Source: Gammaproteobacteria bacterium (lineage in GTDB: Bacteria > Pseudomonadota > Gammaproteobacteria > Pseudomonadales > Azotimanducaceae). Taken from it: DNA of 50,584 nucleotides. Under the pieces are notes generated by a model. It made no database searches, had not been told where the DNA came from, and was given only the letters and a program-made list of their open reading frames with translations. How positions within the stretch are numbered: the stretch's first letter is position 1; every line of letters starts with the position of its first letter. The stretch covers positions 1-50,584 of the forward strand of contig JABIZD010000131.1 of the NCBI GenBank assembly GCA_018666555.1. The letters are read 5' to 3'. Made by a program: the position numbers and the translations under genes. Positions 18,548-29,468 of this stretch are shown here, one piece after another.

Positions 18548-20482
18548 GTGAATGACCTGGGTAAAAACCTCCTGCTTTGGCTGGTGATTGCGGCTGTCCT
18601 GCTGACCGTTTTTCAAAATTTCAGTGTCGATAGAAGCCCTGAAGAAGTCGAGTATTCCACTTTTTTGGAACTGGTTAATAGAAATCAGGTGAAGACGGTT
18701 GAGGTAGATGGTCTGACCATACGAGGCGAGCGTTCTGATGGGGTTCGATTTGAAACTATTCAACCGCAGATCGTTGACAAGGCGCTCATTGATGACCTGG
18801 TCGAGCATAACGTTGATTTCAAGGGAGAGCGACCCGAGCAGCAAAGTATCTGGATGCAACTGCTGGTAGCCAGCTTTCCTATTTTAGTGATAATTGCTGT
18901 TTTCATGTTCTTTATGCGCCAGATGCAAGGCGGAGCAGGAGGTAAAGGTGGGCCTTTATCGTTTGGAAAGAGTAAGGCAAAACTTCTCGGTGAAGACCAG
19001 ATTAAAACCACATTTGCTGATGTTGCCGGTGTTGATGAAGCCAAAGAAGATGTTCAGGAATTGGTTGAATTCCTCCGTGAGCCCAGCAAATTCCAGAAGC
19101 TGGGAGGTAAAATACCAAGTGGTACTTTAATGGTAGGCCCTCCAGGAACGGGTAAAACGCTGTTGGCCAAGGCGATCGCTGGTGAAGCTAAAGTACCCTT
19201 TTTCTCCATATCTGGGTCTGATTTCGTTGAAATGTTTGTCGGCGTCGGGGCATCCAGAGTCAGAGATATGTTTGAGCAGGCCAAGAAACAGACGCCCTGT
19301 ATTATTTTTATCGATGAGATCGATGCGGTCGGTCGTCATCGCGGTGCTGGATTAGGTGGTGGTCATGATGAAAGAGAGCAGACCCTGAATCAGTTGCTGG
19401 TTGAAATGGATGGGTTTGAAGGTAACGAAGGCATTATTGTGATTGCCTCTACAAACCGTCCTGATGTTCTCGACCCGGCATTGTTGCGACCAGGAAGGTT
19501 TGATAGGCAGGTTGTAGTGTCGCTGCCAGACCTCCGGGGCCGGGAGCAGATTCTTAAAGTCCATATGCGGAAAGTCCCAGTGGCGGCTGATGTGGTGCCG
19601 TTAGATATTGCCAGGGGAACGCCTGGGTTTTCTGGAGCCGATTTGGCTAATGTGGTCAATGAATCTGCACTTTTTGCAGCCCGCCAGGATCAGCGCCTGG
19701 TTGCCATGTATCATTTTGAACAGGCCAAAGACAAGATTATGATGGGTGCTGAGCGTAAAACCATGGTGATGTCGGATAAGGAAAAGCGTAATACTGCTTA
19801 TCATGAAGCCGGTCATTGTGTCGTTGGGTATCTGGTTCCAGAACATGATCCGTCGTATAAGGTTTCAATTATTCCCAGAGGTAGAGCATTGGGCATCACC
19901 ATGTTTTTACCGGAGGAAGACCGCTATTCAATGAGTAAGCGATTACTTCACAGCCAGATCTGTGGCCTATTTGGTGGTCGAGTTGCTGAGGAGTTGACCC
20001 TGGGATTTGACGGAGTGACCACAGGCGCTTCCAATGATATAGAAAGAGCGACTCGTATGGCTCGGTCTATGGTAACTAAATGGGGATTGTCCGAAAAATT
20101 AGGGCCGATGCAGTACGAAGAAGAAGACACAGAAGTATTTTTAGGAAAATCAGCAGGTACCGCTCACGCGCATGTTTCAGCGGAAACTGCCAAAATCATT
20201 GATGAAGAGATTAAAGCCATTATAGATGATTGTTATAGTACGGCTCGAAATCTGTTAATAGAGAATCGGGATAAGCTTGATGCCATGGCAGAGGCATTGC
20301 TCGAATATGAAACAATAGATAAAAGCCAGATAGATGACATCATGGCAGGTAGGAAGCCACAACCGCCTTCTGATTGGAATGATGACGACTCACCGATGGA
20401 TTCCACAGCAGGTTCAGGTTCTGTTAAAGATGATCAGGCTGAAACAGGGAAACCGATCGGGGATCCAGCGGCTGATCTGTAA
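18548..20482 (+). CDS. ftsH: ATP-dependent zinc metalloprotease FtsH
   Basis: 644 residues starting at GTG 18548, with AGAGGA seven nt upstream. Two membrane segments (about residues 6-24 and 100-122) flank a small periplasmic domain. The AAA+ module has Walker A GPPGTGKT, Walker [10 protein letters not shown] and the arginine-finger region. The zinc protease site is HEAGH at residues 419-423. FtsH degrades membrane proteins and regulators such as LpxC and sigma-32, so it bears on the sigma-32 promoter seen before grpE. folP follows after 8 nt. Confidence 0.99.
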   Translation: MNDLGKNLLLWLVIAAVLLTVFQNFSVDRSPEEVEYSTFLELVNRNQVKTVEVDGLTIRGERSDGVRFETIQPQIVDKALIDDLVEHNVDFKGERPEQQSIWMQLLVASFPILVIIAVFMFFMRQMQGGAGGKGGPLSFGKSKAKLLGEDQIKTTFADVAGVDEAKEDVQELVEFLREPSKFQKLGGKIPSGTLMVGPPGTGKTLLAKAIAGEAKVPFFSISGSDFVEMFVGVGASRVRDMFEQAKKQTPCIIFIDEIDAVGRHRGAGLGGGHDEREQTLNQLLVEMDGFEGNEGIIVIASTNRPDVLDPALLRPGRFDRQVVVSLPDLRGREQILKVHMRKVPVAADVVPLDIARGTPGFSGADLANVVNESALFAARQDQRLVAMYHFEQAKDKIMMGAERKTMVMSDKEKRNTAYHEAGHCVVGYLVPEHDPSYKVSIIPRGRALGITMFLPEEDRYSMSKRLLHSQICGLFGGRVAEELTLGFDGVTTGASNDIERATRMARSMVTKWGLSEKLGPMQYEEEDTEVFLGKSAGTAHAHVSAETAKIIDEEIKAIIDDCYSTARNLLIENRDKLDAMAEALLEYETIDKSQIDDIMAGRKPQPPSDWNDDDSPMDSTAGSGSVKDDQAETGKPIGDPAADL

Positions 20483-20490
20483 GTTCCTCA

Positions 20491-21318
20491 ATGCAAGACT
20501 TAACTGGACTGCTGAATAGACCTGAACCGTTAGTAATGGGTATCCTGAATGTGACGCCGGATTCATTTTCAGATGGGGGCGTGCATGCCGGTGTTGACCT
20601 GGCCTTATCAAGTGCCCTGAAAATGGTAGAGCAGGGCGCTGATATTATAGACGTGGGTGGTGAATCAACTCGGCCTGGAGCTGCTGCGGTATCGGCGACG
20701 CAAGAGCTCGATCGAGTTATCCCCGTCATTGAAAAAATTAAGTGCCACTCAGCCGTACCTATTTCCGTTGATACCAGTTCCCCAGAAGTCATGAGCGAAG
20801 CCGCCTCAGTCGGGATTGCCATGATCAATGATGTGCGGGCGCTGTCTCGTCAAGGCGCAATGGAAATAGTAGCTGCACATCATTTACATGCCTGCCTCAT
20901 GCACATGCAGGGACAACCAGGCAGCATGCAAGACAATCCGAGATACAATGACCTAGTCGATGATATCAACCTATTTTTTGAAAAGGCAGTGCAACGCTGC
21001 TGTCTGGCGGGGATTAGCCGCGATCGTTTAATTCTTGATCCTGGCTTTGGTTTTGGCAAAACCTATCAGCATAATCTAACTTTGATTAACCGACTGGCTG
21101 AATTTAATGTCCATGAGCTGCCTGTCATGGTAGGTCTATCCAGAAAAAGCACCTTATCCCGTATAGCCGATGATGTGATTGCTGGGTCGGTAGGTGGTAA
21201 TATCATGGCGTTTCTGGCGGGTGCAAAAATCCTCAGAGTACATGATGTTGAGCAGACCCTGAGTGCACTGCGGGTAGTTAGGGAAATTTTGAGAAGTGGC
21301 GAAGAAGATGAAAACTAA
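20491..21318 (+). CDS. folP: dihydropteroate synthase
   Basis: 275 residues, TIM-barrel type. The two signatures are clear: [15 protein letters not shown] near residues 16-30, and the pterin-binding [15 protein letters not shown] near 49-63. The later DPGFGFGKT and the end of the barrel (VGLSRKS) complete the site. FolP joins p-aminobenzoate to the pterin pyrophosphate in folate synthesis and is the sulfonamide target. It follows ftsH closely and overlaps the start of glmM, so the three are likely one operon. Confidence 0.97.
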   Translation: MQDLTGLLNRPEPLVMGILNVTPDSFSDGGVHAGVDLALSSALKMVEQGADIIDVGGESTRPGAAAVSATQELDRVIPVIEKIKCHSAVPISVDTSSPEVMSEAASVGIAMINDVRALSRQGAMEIVAAHHLHACLMHMQGQPGSMQDNPRYNDLVDDINLFFEKAVQRCCLAGISRDRLILDPGFGFGKTYQHNLTLINRLAEFNVHELPVMVGLSRKSTLSRIADDVIAGSVGGNIMAFLAGAKILRVHDVEQTLSALRVVREILRSGEEDEN

Positions 21319-22645
21319 ACGATATTTTGGCACTGATGGTATCAGAGGTGCTGTGGGCACTTACCCTATTACAGCCGATTTTGTACTCAAGTTAGGCTGG
21401 GCAGCAGGAAAAGTATTAGCGGAAGAGTCCGCGGGCAGCGTGTTGATAGGCAAGGATACTCGCAACTCTGGTTATCTGTTCGAATCAGCGCTCGAAGCGG
21501 GCCTGGCTTCGGCTGGAGTAGATGTGTTACTTCTCGGGCCAATACCGACACCCGCAGTCGCTTATTTAACTCGATCGTTTTCTGCTTCAGCAGGTATCGT
21601 AGTCAGCGCTTCACATAATTCATATCGTGATAATGGCATTAAATTTTTCAATCCGAACGGGCAGAAACTTTCCGATGACCAGGAATTGGCTATTGAACAG
21701 ATGCTGTCTGAGGAAATGGTGACGGTTTCGTCTGATAATCTAGGTAAGGCGAGCCGTATTGAAGATGCGGCAGGACGATACGGAGAATTCTGCAAAAGTT
21801 GCTTTCCAGCAGAACTGACGCTTAAAGGCCTTAAGATCGTAGTCGATGGTGCTAATGGTGCAGCCTATCGGATTGCACCGAATGTCTTCAGGGAGTTGGG
21901 TGCTGAAGTCATTGAAATAGGGACTTCTCCTGATGGGCTGAATATCAATGAGGGGGTTGGAGCGACCAGCCCGGGCGCATTATCTGAAGCTGTAGTGGCG
22001 GCAGGTGCTGAATTAGGAATTGCCCTGGATGGAGACGGTGATCGCCTCATCATGGTGGATCATGTCGGTGAAATTGTTGATGGTGACGAGTTATTATTTG
22101 TTATCACGCAGTATAAAAAGGCCAGAAATGAGTTAATGGGTGGCGTAGTTGGTACTCAGATGAGTAATTTAGGGCTGCAACGGGCGCTAGAGCAAGAGAA
22201 TATCCCATTTGCGCGCTCGGCAGTCGGAGACCGGCATGTCATGGCAATGTTGGAACAAAAGGGTTGGAGAATTGGCGGTGAGGGCTCAGGTCATATTCTG
22301 TGCCTGGATGCTGCGTCAACCGGCGATGGTATTGTATCTGCACTTCAAGTCCTGGCCGCCATTGTTAGTCAGGAGCAGAATCTGAATCGATTAAAACAGG
22401 GGATGACAAAATTCCCTCAGGAATTGGTGAATGTTCGTTGCACACAAGTGCCCGATTTACAGTGTGAGTCAATTTTGCAAGCAGTGCATGCGGCGGAATC
22501 TAAATTGGGCGACTTAGGTAGAGTACTACTGAGACCTTCGGGTACCGAACCGGTTGTTCGCGTCATGGTTGAAGGCCAGGAAAGGCACCAGGTTATAGAA
22601 TTGGCCCAGGAAATCGCCGATGCCGTACATCGCACCGTTCCATAA
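21308..22645 (+). CDS. glmM: phosphoglucosamine mutase
   Basis: 445 residues from ATG 21308, which gives the family start [14 protein letters not shown]; a GTG four codons upstream is possible. It overlaps folP by 11 bp. The phospho-Ser loop is [12 protein letters not shown] near residue 100, the metal-binding loop is DGDGDR near 240, and the sugar-binding EGSGH and phosphate-binding RPSGTEP follow. GlmM converts glucosamine-6-phosphate to glucosamine-1-phosphate for UDP-GlcNAc, hence peptidoglycan and lipopolysaccharide. Confidence 0.98.
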   Translation: MKTKRYFGTDGIRGAVGTYPITADFVLKLGWAAGKVLAEESAGSVLIGKDTRNSGYLFESALEAGLASAGVDVLLLGPIPTPAVAYLTRSFSASAGIVVSASHNSYRDNGIKFFNPNGQKLSDDQELAIEQMLSEEMVTVSSDNLGKASRIEDAAGRYGEFCKSCFPAELTLKGLKIVVDGANGAAYRIAPNVFRELGAEVIEIGTSPDGLNINEGVGATSPGALSEAVVAAGAELGIALDGDGDRLIMVDHVGEIVDGDELLFVITQYKKARNELMGGVVGTQMSNLGLQRALEQENIPFARSAVGDRHVMAMLEQKGWRIGGEGSGHILCLDAASTGDGIVSALQVLAAIVSQEQNLNRLKQGMTKFPQELVNVRCTQVPDLQCESILQAVHAAESKLGDLGRVLLRPSGTEPVVRVMVEGQERHQVIELAQEIADAVHRTVP

Positions 22646-22723
22646 GATTGAAACTTAATAGCAAAGCCGTTAATATGCGGAGCCCTTGCCAGTCGGACTA
22701 TACTGCTATACAGGAATATTGTA

Positions 22724-23479
22724 ATGCCTAGACCGTTAGTAGCTGGTAATTGGAAAATGAACGGTTCAAAATCATTGCTGATTGAGATGGCGAACGCGTT
22801 GCGAAAAGAGCAGCTTGAAGCTTGTGATACCTGGTTGCTGGTACCAGCAGTTTTTGTTGAATTCGCGATACAACAGTTTGACACGACCGCTGTCAAAGTG
22901 GGTGCTCAGAATTTAAGTGGGCAAGCCCCGGGAGCATTAACAGGTGAAGTAAGTGCTGCCATGCTGGAAGATGTTGATTGCAGGATTAGCCTGGTAGGGC
23001 ATTCTGAAAGAAGGCAGATTTTTGGTGAAACTGATGACGAAGTGGTTACCAAAACCAAGGCGTGTATAGATCATCGTATACAACCCCTGGTTTGTGTGGG
23101 TGAAACCCTGGCAGAAAGGCAGGCAGGCCAGGCGAAACAAATTGTCGTAGACCAGATTGGTCGGTTGATGGAAAAGTTGACGGCAGCTGAGATGGCAGCA
23201 GTTGTTATAGCCTATGAACCTATTTGGGCGATAGGCACAGGTGAAGTCGCATCGGCGTATGATGCTCAGGAGATCCATGCTGAAATGCGCAGGACGCTGT
23301 CAGATTATTATGGCCTGGAGTGTCCGCAAATAAGACTATTGTATGGTGGCAGCGTGCGCGCAAGTACGGTGAAAGAACTGCTGGCTCAACCAGATATTAA
23401 TGGAGTCCTGGTAGGTGGAGCTTCACTGGATAAACATGAATTCGTACAGATTTGTAACGCAGCAGCGATTGCAGACTGA
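22724..23479 (+). CDS. tpiA: triosephosphate isomerase
   Basis: 251 residues. Catalytic residues are visible: Asn/Lys in GNWKMNGS (near residues 8-11), His in GHSERRQ (near residue 93), and Glu in the signature AYEPIWAIGTG (near residue 165), with the phosphate loop LLYGGSV later. It interconverts dihydroxyacetone phosphate and glyceraldehyde-3-phosphate. glmM-tpiA-secG is the Pseudomonas order. The 78-nt gap before it contains TATACT (22699-22704), a possible -10, without a good -35. Confidence 0.98.
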   Translation: MPRPLVAGNWKMNGSKSLLIEMANALRKEQLEACDTWLLVPAVFVEFAIQQFDTTAVKVGAQNLSGQAPGALTGEVSAAMLEDVDCRISLVGHSERRQIFGETDDEVVTKTKACIDHRIQPLVCVGETLAERQAGQAKQIVVDQIGRLMEKLTAAEMAAVVIAYEPIWAIGTGEVASAYDAQEIHAEMRRTLSDYYGLECPQIRLLYGGSVRASTVKELLAQPDINGVLVGGASLDKHEFVQICNAAAIAD

Positions 23480-23503
23480 AAACAAACACTGGGTTGATAA
23501 AGA

Positions 23504-23878
23504 ATGGATTTAGACTTATTTGAATCGTTAGTATTGATTGTTCACATCATTGCTGCTGTCGCAGTAATTGGGCTTGTATTGATTCAGCATGGAAAAGGCT
23601 CCGATATGGGGGCTGGGTTCGGTTCTGGAGCGTCTGGAACGGTATTTGGTAGTGGCGGCGCGGGTAATTTTCTCACTCGGCTCACTACCTGGATTGCGAT
23701 TGCTTTTTTCCTGACCAGCTTTGCTCTGGCTTATGTAGCCAAACAGCGTTCTGACCAGGCTACCGCCTTAGGAATGCCCCAGATGGAGTCATCACAGGAA
23801 GCTATATCCGTTGAAGTACCCACGGGTCCGGAACCTGAAAGTTTTGATTCAGAAATACCAGAAGTGCCAGTAGAATAA
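23504..23878 (+). CDS. secG: preprotein translocase subunit SecG
   Basis: 124 residues. Two membrane segments (about residues 5-27 and 60-80) flank a Gly/Ser-rich cytoplasmic loop with the family pattern GSGASGTVFGSGGAGNFL near residues 40-57. The C-terminal 45 residues are acidic and probably disordered. SecG assists SecYE during SecA-driven export. tRNA-Leu begins 9 nt after the stop codon, so the tRNA is probably cut from a shared transcript. Confidence 0.95.
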   Translation: MDLDLFESLVLIVHIIAAVAVIGLVLIQHGKGSDMGAGFGSGASGTVFGSGGAGNFLTRLTTWIAIAFFLTSFALAYVAKQRSDQATALGMPQMESSQEAISVEVPTGPEPESFDSEIPEVPVE

Positions 23879-23887
23879 GATAGACAC

Positions 23888-23974
23888 GCCGAAGTGGTGG
23901 AATTGGTAGACACGCTACCTTGAGGGGGTAGTGGGGGAAACCCCGTGGAGGTTCAAGTCCTCTCTTCGGCACCA
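23888..23974 (+). tRNA. tRNA-Leu (anticodon GAG)
   Basis: 87 nt including an encoded CCA. The acceptor stem GCCGAAG/CTTCGGC pairs perfectly. The anticodon arm CTACC-TTGAGGG-GGTAG gives anticodon GAG. A long variable arm (GGGG/CCCC) marks a class II tRNA, and the T loop is TTCAAGT. It lies between secG and the initiator tRNA, the same place as leuU in E. coli. Confidence 0.98.
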
Positions 23975-24049
23975 CTTCCTGATAGCCCTCCAGTCGTCTG
24001 TAAATAGCCATTTATAGATAAATCATTTCAACAAAACCTAAGCAATGTG

Positions 24050-24078
24050 TTGACCGCCTAGTTCAACGCACATATAAT
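24050..24078 (+). promoter_or_regulatory. sigma-70 promoter of the initiator tRNA / rimP operon
   Basis: TTGACC (24050-24055), exactly 17 bp, then TATAAT (24073-24078). A C-rich discriminator follows, as in stringently controlled stable-RNA promoters. The start site would be near 24085, about 9 nt before the mature tRNA. Confidence 0.88.
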
Positions 24079-24093
24079 TCCTGCCCTTGTTGA

Positions 24094-24170
<77 letters not shown>

Positions 24171-24181
24171 CAAATTTTGGA

Positions 24182-24203
24182 AAGCCCCTTTGAGGGGCTT
24201 TTT
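24182..24203 (+). terminator. intrinsic terminator after the initiator tRNA
   Basis: AAGCCCC (24182-24188) pairs with GGGGCTT (24194-24200) over a 5-nt loop and is followed by TTT. It lies 11 nt beyond the CCA end. Confidence 0.85.
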
Positions 24204-24259
24204 ATTAGTTGCTTTGTGAGACAAAAAAGCAGGTCGGCAATAGGCTGGCCAAAGAAAAG

Positions 24260-24283
24260 TGGGCAAATATGCCCATTTTTTTT
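24260..24283 (+). terminator. second terminator before rimP
   Basis: TGGGCA (24260-24265) and TGCCCA (24270-24275) form a stem with an AATA loop, followed by eight T. With the terminator at 24182 it places two stop signals between the tRNA promoter and rimP, so rimP needs readthrough or its own start. I see no strong promoter between 24284 and 24447. Confidence 0.75.
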
Positions 24284-24302
24284 AGGAGAAAAAAGACTCC
24301 TA
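24283..24302 (+). promoter_or_regulatory. hairpin with SD-like arm in the rimP leader
   Basis: TAGGAG (24283-24288) pairs with CTCCTA (24297-24302) over an A-rich 8-nt loop. It begins at the last T of the preceding U-tract and carries the same AGGA/TCCT pairing as the repeated hairpins downstream. Confidence 0.5.
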
Positions 24303-24314
24303 GGGGTGAAATGG

Positions 24315-24434
24315 AAATTATCCTAATTTTTTAGGATGAGTGGATAGAAAGGATAGAAGTTAAAAATTATCCTAATTTTTTAGGATGAGTGGATAGAAAG
24401 GATAGAAGTTAAAAATTATCCTAATTTTTTAGGA
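24315..24434. repeat. 49-bp direct repeat (2.45 copies) with hairpins in the rimP leader
   Basis: Copies are in register at 49-bp spacing (TCCTAA at 24321, 24370 and 24419) and look identical until the third diverges after 24434. Each unit contains ATCCTAA-TTTT-TTAGGAT, a 7-bp hairpin (24320-24337, 24369-24386; the third is 6 bp, 24419-24434). In the third, the 3' arm TTAGGA contains most of the AGGAG (24431-24435) that is the best Shine-Dalgarno for rimP, so the fold would hide it. Confidence 0.95.
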
Positions 24435-24447
24435 GAACATTGGAATT

Positions 24448-24900
24448 GTGGCGGAGACAAGCTTAGAAAGGCTGATAGAGCCTATTGTAAAGGAAATGAA
24501 TTGTGTTCTCTGGGGCATAGAGCAGATCTCTCACGGAAGGCAGTCGACTCTGAAGGTGTACATCGATTCGGATAATGGTGTTGATGTCGATGACTGTGCG
24601 AGGGTGAGTCGGCAGATCAGTAGCCTGCTAGATGTTGAAGATCTGATTTCAGGTTCCTACACTTTGGAAGTGTCGTCACCTGGGCTGGAAAGACGGCTAT
24701 TTAAAGCTGAGCACTTTGAACGGTTTAAGGGCGCCATGATTAAATTGAGCCTACGGAGCTCGTTTGAGGGTCGGCGACGTTTTCGGGGGATTTTGTGTGG
24801 CCTTGAAGATAAGCAGGTCGTGTTAAGGATGGGTGAAGAAGAAGTGTTACTTCCTGTGGAAGGAATTGAAAGAGCAAATATTATTGGTGAAATCGATTAA
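24448..24900 (+). CDS. rimP: ribosome maturation factor RimP
   Basis: 150 residues from GTG 24448, giving MAETSLERLIEPIV, which aligns with the family N-terminus. The conserved core VYIDSDNGVDVDDCARVSRQIS and LEVSSPGLERRLF are both present. RimP assists 30S assembly. The best Shine-Dalgarno, AGGAG (24431-24435), is 12 nt away and lies in the arm of a leader hairpin; GGA at 24442 is too close. It starts the rimP-nusA-infB-rbfA-truB-rpsO-pnp operon. Confidence 0.96.
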   Translation: MAETSLERLIEPIVKEMNCVLWGIEQISHGRQSTLKVYIDSDNGVDVDDCARVSRQISSLLDVEDLISGSYTLEVSSPGLERRLFKAEHFERFKGAMIKLSLRSSFEGRRRFRGILCGLEDKQVVLRMGEEEVLLPVEGIERANIIGEID

Positions 24901-24934
24901 TCGTTTTCCCAGAAAATGACTTAGAGACATTGTA

Positions 24935-26419
24935 ATGAGCAAAGAAATTCTACTGGTAGTCGAGTCTGTATCGAACGAGAAAGGTGTTTCAGAGGACATT
25001 ATTTTTGAAGCTCTGGAAGTAGCTCTCGCGACCGCGACCAAAAAAAGATATCCCGAAGAGGTAGACATCAGAGTTGCCATTGATCAGGAAACGGGTCTTT
25101 ATGATTCTTTCCAGCGCTGGACAGTGATGGATGATGACGAGGAGATAGAATTCCCAGGCGCCCAATTGACAGTTCAAGAAGCACAAGACCGGCAGGTTGG
25201 CCTGGCAGCCGGCGATATATTTGAGATTCCGATTGAGTCGGTGGAATTTGGCAGGATTGCGGCGCAAACAGCAAAACAGGTAATTGTCCAGAAGGTAAGG
25301 GAAGCCGAAAGAGCTCAGGTGGTTGATGCTTATCGGCATAAGATTGGTGAGTTGCTCAACGGCCAGGTCAAGAAGGTCACTCGTGAGGCCGTCATCATTG
25401 ATTTAGGAAATAATGCGGAAGCATTATTACCACGAGAAGAGTGGATTCCCCGTGAAACATTCCGTATCGGTGATCGCTTGCGTGCCCTTTTAAAGGAAGT
25501 TAGGCCCGAAGCTCGAGGGCCCCAGCTGGCGATGACACGAACTTCATCTGATGTTCTAACTGAGCTATTCAAGATTGAAGTGCCCGAAGTGTCAGATGGC
25601 ATTATAGAAATTATGGCGTCGGCAAGGGATCCCGGTTCGCGAGCAAAAATTGCAGTGAAGACCAACGATGGTCGAATCGATCCTGTTGGTGCCTGCGTTG
25701 GAATGAGAGGTTCCAGAGTTCAGGCTGTTTCTGGTGAATTGGGTAACGAGAGAATCGACATTGTATTATGGGACGACAACATAGCTCAGCTAGCTATCAA
25801 TGCCATGGCGCCAGCGGAAGTTGTCTCTATCGTCGTCGATGAAGAAACCCATAGCATGGATATTGCTGTATCAGAGGATAACCTCGCCCAGGCAATTGGT
25901 CGGGGTGGCCAGAACGTTAAGTTAGCCAGTGAGTTAACGGGTTGGGTTCTCAATATCATGACCGAGGAAGAAGCTGCGGAGAAGCAGGAGCAGGAATCCG
26001 GGGCGGTGGTCACGGAATTCATGGAAAAGCTTGATGTTGACGAAGATGTAGCGATTGTCCTGGTTGAGGAAGGCTTCAGTTCACTTGAGGAAATTGCTTA
26101 TGTTCCCATTGATGAAATGGTCTCCATAGAAGGTTTTGATCAGGATATTGTTGAGGAGCTGCGAAGTCGGGCGAAAAATGCCCTGACAACACTGGAACTC
26201 GCTGATGAGGCGAATCGAAGTGACGCAGAGCCAGCAGAGGACCTGTTAACCATGGAAGGTATGAATACTCGACTGGCTTACCAATTAGCTGCTATTGGCA
26301 TTATCTGCATGGAAGACCTTGCTGAGCAGGCCATTGACGATTTAATAGAAATTGAAGATATGACGGAAACACTTGCAGGTGAAATTATCATGACTGCAAG
26401 AGCACCATGGTTTGAGTGA
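24935..26419 (+). CDS. nusA: transcription termination/antitermination factor NusA
   Basis: 494 residues. In order: N-terminal RNA-polymerase-binding domain (about 1-125), S1 domain (about 135-200, [27 protein letters not shown]), two KH domains (about 200-345, with [14 protein letters not shown] and [12 protein letters not shown]), and two C-terminal acidic repeats (about 360-494). The acidic repeats are typical of proteobacterial NusA. It modulates pausing, termination and rRNA antitermination. It lies 34 nt after rimP. Confidence 0.98.
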   Translation: MSKEILLVVESVSNEKGVSEDIIFEALEVALATATKKRYPEEVDIRVAIDQETGLYDSFQRWTVMDDDEEIEFPGAQLTVQEAQDRQVGLAAGDIFEIPIESVEFGRIAAQTAKQVIVQKVREAERAQVVDAYRHKIGELLNGQVKKVTREAVIIDLGNNAEALLPREEWIPRETFRIGDRLRALLKEVRPEARGPQLAMTRTSSDVLTELFKIEVPEVSDGIIEIMASARDPGSRAKIAVKTNDGRIDPVGACVGMRGSRVQAVSGELGNERIDIVLWDDNIAQLAINAMAPAEVVSIVVDEETHSMDIAVSEDNLAQAIGRGGQNVKLASELTGWVLNIMTEEEAAEKQEQESGAVVTEFMEKLDVDEDVAIVLVEEGFSSLEEIAYVPIDEMVSIEGFDQDIVEELRSRAKNALTTLELADEANRSDAEPAEDLLTMEGMNTRLAYQLAAIGIICMEDLAEQAIDDLIEIEDMTETLAGEIIMTARAPWFE

Positions 26420-26479
26420 TAGATTACAGTAAGAGCGTTGGACTCAATTCGATTCGGGTTTAACCCATAAGGAAAAAAG

Positions 26480-29071
26480 ATGGCTGAGATGACGGTAAAA
26501 CAGTTGGCTGAAACAGTTGGCACGCCGGTTGACCGTTTATTGCAGCAGATGAATGAAGCAGACCTGCCCCAGAAAGTTGAAACGGATTCGGTGACTGAAG
26601 GGGAGAAGGAAAAGTTACTTTCCCACCTTAAGCGTAGTCACGGTGAAACCGGTGAAGCGCCCAAGAAAATCACTTTGAAGCGCCGCACAGTGAGTACCAT
26701 TAAAGCTGGTGGTAACGCTGGTCGAGGCAGAACGGTCAACGTAGAAGTCAGGAAGAAACGTACTTACGTCCGTCGCGAGGAACAGGAGCCGACTGTAAGT
26801 GATGTCGAAGAGGCAGCGCCTGCAGTGGTTGTAGCTGAGACTGAAACCGTTCCTGATGCTGAAGCCATTCGCAAGGCAGCTCAAGCCGAAGCAGAATTAG
26901 AAGCAGGAAAGCGTCACCAGGAATCTCTCGAACGAGCTGCCGAACTCAAAGCTGAGGAAGAGGCGAAAGAGCTAGAAAAAACCAAGAAAGCTGAATCTGC
27001 CAAAGCTAAGGTAAAAACGCAAAAGGCAGACCCTGATAAAGAAGCAGAAGATAAGCCAAGCTCACGCAAGGATAAGCGTGATCGTAGCGATCTTGATTTA
27101 GATGACCTCCAGCAGAAGAAAGCCAAACATGGTAATCGGAAAAAGCGGGTTGAAGAATTACTCAGTGAGGAAGTGGAAGAAATCCTTGAGACTTCTGACG
27201 CAGCAGTACAGGAAGAGGAGGCGCCAAGAACGCTTGGGCTCTCCGGTGGGGCGAGAAATAAACGTGCTGTTGCTCCGAAAGTCGGTCGCCAGCATCAGTT
27301 CAGTGCTCCTGCTGCAAATCAGACTCGTGAAGTTGAACTGGGAGAGTCCATCACTGTGCAACAACTGTCGCAGCGCATGTCCGTTAAGGCTCGTGATGTC
27401 ATTAAGTACTTGATGAGTTTAGATGTCATGGTTGATATCAATGAATCAATTGACCAGGCAACCGCGACACTGGTTGTAGAGGAATATGGGCATACAGTGA
27501 AAGTGATAGATGCTGACGATATTGAAAACACCCTGACAAGTACAATTGCCTATGCATCTGAGGCAGAGCCAAGAGCACCCGTTGTCACAGTGATGGGGCA
27601 TGTCGATCATGGCAAGACGTCGCTGCTGGATTATATACGCAAAGCCCAGGTAGCCAGTGGTGAAGCGGGCGGGATTACCCAGCATATCGGGGCTTATCGA
27701 GTCCAGACCGATCATGGTGAGATCTGCTTTATTGATACCCCCGGCCACGCTGCGTTTACCGCTATGCGAGCTAGAGGCGCTAATTGCACAGATATTGTCA
27801 TTCTCGTGGTGGCTGCTGATGATGGTGTGATGCCGCAAACCCAGGAAGCAGTAACACATGCACGTGCAGCTGGTGTACCGATCGTGGTTGCTATCAATAA
27901 AATTGATCTGGAAGGCGCCGATCAGGAAAGAGTTAAGTCTGAACTGGCGGCAAAAGACGTTATTCCGGAAGATTGGGGTGGGGATACTCAGTTTATTCCT
28001 GTTTCAGCGATCACGGGAGAAGGCGTCGATGCGCTTCTTGAAGCAGTCTTGTTACAAGCGGAATTGCTGGAGCTCAGCGCATACAATCAAGGCACCGCTC
28101 AGGGCATTATAATCGAGTCACGACTTGAAAAAGGACGGGGTGCAGTCGCTACACTATTAGTTCAGAACGGCACGCTGAAGCAAGGGGACATCGTCGTCGC
28201 CGGTGAAAATTATGGCCGCGCAAGAGCGATTAATGATGAGCATGGCAAGAAGGTTAAAGCTGCCGGGCCAGCGACACCAGTGTCGCTACTGGGATTGGAT
28301 GGCACACCAGCTGCTGGGGATACCTTTACGGTTACCAAGGATGAGAAGACAGCCAGAGAAGTAGCCCAGTTCCGCCGCAGTAAAGTTAATGCGCAACGGC
28401 TTTCTACCCCAGTTGTTTCGCTGGATAACCTGCTGGCGAATTTTGGTGAGGCAGAAGTAAAAGCGCTTAATATTGTCGTCAAAGCGGATGTACGAGGCTC
28501 ATTAGAGGCGATTGTCTCGGCTTTAACTGATCTGGGTAATGATGAAGTTAAAGTTAATGTAGTATTTGCTGGGGTAGGTGGCATCTCTGATTCGGATATC
28601 AACTACGCCATTACCTCTGAGGCTGTCGTATTTGGCTTTAATGTTCGAGCAGAGAATTCGGCTAAAAAAATCATCGAAGCCGAAGGCCTTGACCTCCGTT
28701 ACTATAAAGTAATTTATGATCTTGTCGATGACGTCAAGGCGGCGCTGACCGGTCTGTTGGATCCCGAGATTAGAGAGGAAATTATTGGCATCGCCGAAGT
28801 TAAGGATGTCTTTGATAGCAAGAAGTTTGGTTCGATTGCTGGTTGTATGGTGATGGAAGGGACGATTGAGAAGCAGAAAAAAATCAGGGTTTTACGGAAT
28901 AATATTGTTATATATGAAGGCGAACTGGAATCGCTGCGACATTTTAAGGAAGAAGTAAATACCGTTAGAAGCGGGACCGAATGTGGTATTGGTGTTAAAA
29001 ACTACAACGATGTGCAAGTCAAAGATCAAATTGAAGTATTTGACACCAGGGAAGTTGCTAGGCAGCTTTGA
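26480..29071 (+). CDS. infB: translation initiation factor IF-2
   Basis: 863 residues. The N-terminal IF2N domain ([21 protein letters not shown]) is followed by a long charged Lys/Glu/Ala linker (about residues 90-270), a second IF2N-like segment near 295-345, and the GTPase domain with G1 GHVDHGKT near residue 372, G3 DTPGH and G4 NKID. Domains II-IV complete the C-terminus, ending near [19 protein letters not shown]-2 brings fMet-tRNA to the 30S subunit. The gene for that tRNA heads the same cluster. Confidence 0.99.
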   Translation: MAEMTVKQLAETVGTPVDRLLQQMNEADLPQKVETDSVTEGEKEKLLSHLKRSHGETGEAPKKITLKRRTVSTIKAGGNAGRGRTVNVEVRKKRTYVRREEQEPTVSDVEEAAPAVVVAETETVPDAEAIRKAAQAEAELEAGKRHQESLERAAELKAEEEAKELEKTKKAESAKAKVKTQKADPDKEAEDKPSSRKDKRDRSDLDLDDLQQKKAKHGNRKKRVEELLSEEVEEILETSDAAVQEEEAPRTLGLSGGARNKRAVAPKVGRQHQFSAPAANQTREVELGESITVQQLSQRMSVKARDVIKYLMSLDVMVDINESIDQATATLVVEEYGHTVKVIDADDIENTLTSTIAYASEAEPRAPVVTVMGHVDHGKTSLLDYIRKAQVASGEAGGITQHIGAYRVQTDHGEICFIDTPGHAAFTAMRARGANCTDIVILVVAADDGVMPQTQEAVTHARAAGVPIVVAINKIDLEGADQERVKSELAAKDVIPEDWGGDTQFIPVSAITGEGVDALLEAVLLQAELLELSAYNQGTAQGIIIESRLEKGRGAVATLLVQNGTLKQGDIVVAGENYGRARAINDEHGKKVKAAGPATPVSLLGLDGTPAAGDTFTVTKDEKTAREVAQFRRSKVNAQRLSTPVVSLDNLLANFGEAEVKALNIVVKADVRGSLEAIVSALTDLGNDEVKVNVVFAGVGGISDSDINYAITSEAVVFGFNVRAENSAKKIIEAEGLDLRYYKVIYDLVDDVKAALTGLLDPEIREEIIGIAEVKDVFDSKKFGSIAGCMVMEGTIEKQKKIRVLRNNIVIYEGELESLRHFKEEVNTVRSGTECGIGVKNYNDVQVKDQIEVFDTREVARQL

Positions 29072-29090
29072 TTCGCGAGAGTAAAAATAA

Positions 29091-29468
29091 ATGAAAGCTA
29101 ACTTCAATAGAACTGATCGAGTTGCAGATCATATTCAGAAGAATTTAGCCGTGTTGGTGCAAAGAGAGCTGAAAGACCCTCGATTAGGGATGATAACGAT
29201 CAATGAGGCGAAGGTGTCTCGCGATTTAGCTTATGCCGACGTGTATTTTACAGTATTTCCTGATTCTCAAGATAAACTCACCGAGCAATTATTGAATAAT
29301 TCTGCCAGCTATCTGCGAAAACATCTCGCAAGCATGTTAAATACCCGAACAACTCCTAGGTTAAGATTTCACTATGACAGATCCTTGGTCGATGGTGCCA
29401 GAATATCGGCCGCGATTAAAGCCACATCAGTAAAAGGCGTAGCTGAACCGACTGATGACAAAAACTAG
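29091..29468 (+). CDS. rbfA: ribosome-binding factor A
   Basis: 125 residues, single KH-like domain. Recognisable blocks are RTDRVADHIQKNLAVLVQRELKDPR (N-terminus, quoted in part) and ASYLRKHLASMLNTRTTPRLRFHYD. RbfA binds the 5' end of 16S rRNA during 30S maturation and is cold-inducible in E. coli. It starts 19 nt after infB and its end overlaps truB by 14 bp. Confidence 0.96.
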   Translation: MKANFNRTDRVADHIQKNLAVLVQRELKDPRLGMITINEAKVSRDLAYADVYFTVFPDSQDKLTEQLLNNSASYLRKHLASMLNTRTTPRLRFHYDRSLVDGARISAAIKATSVKGVAEPTDDKN

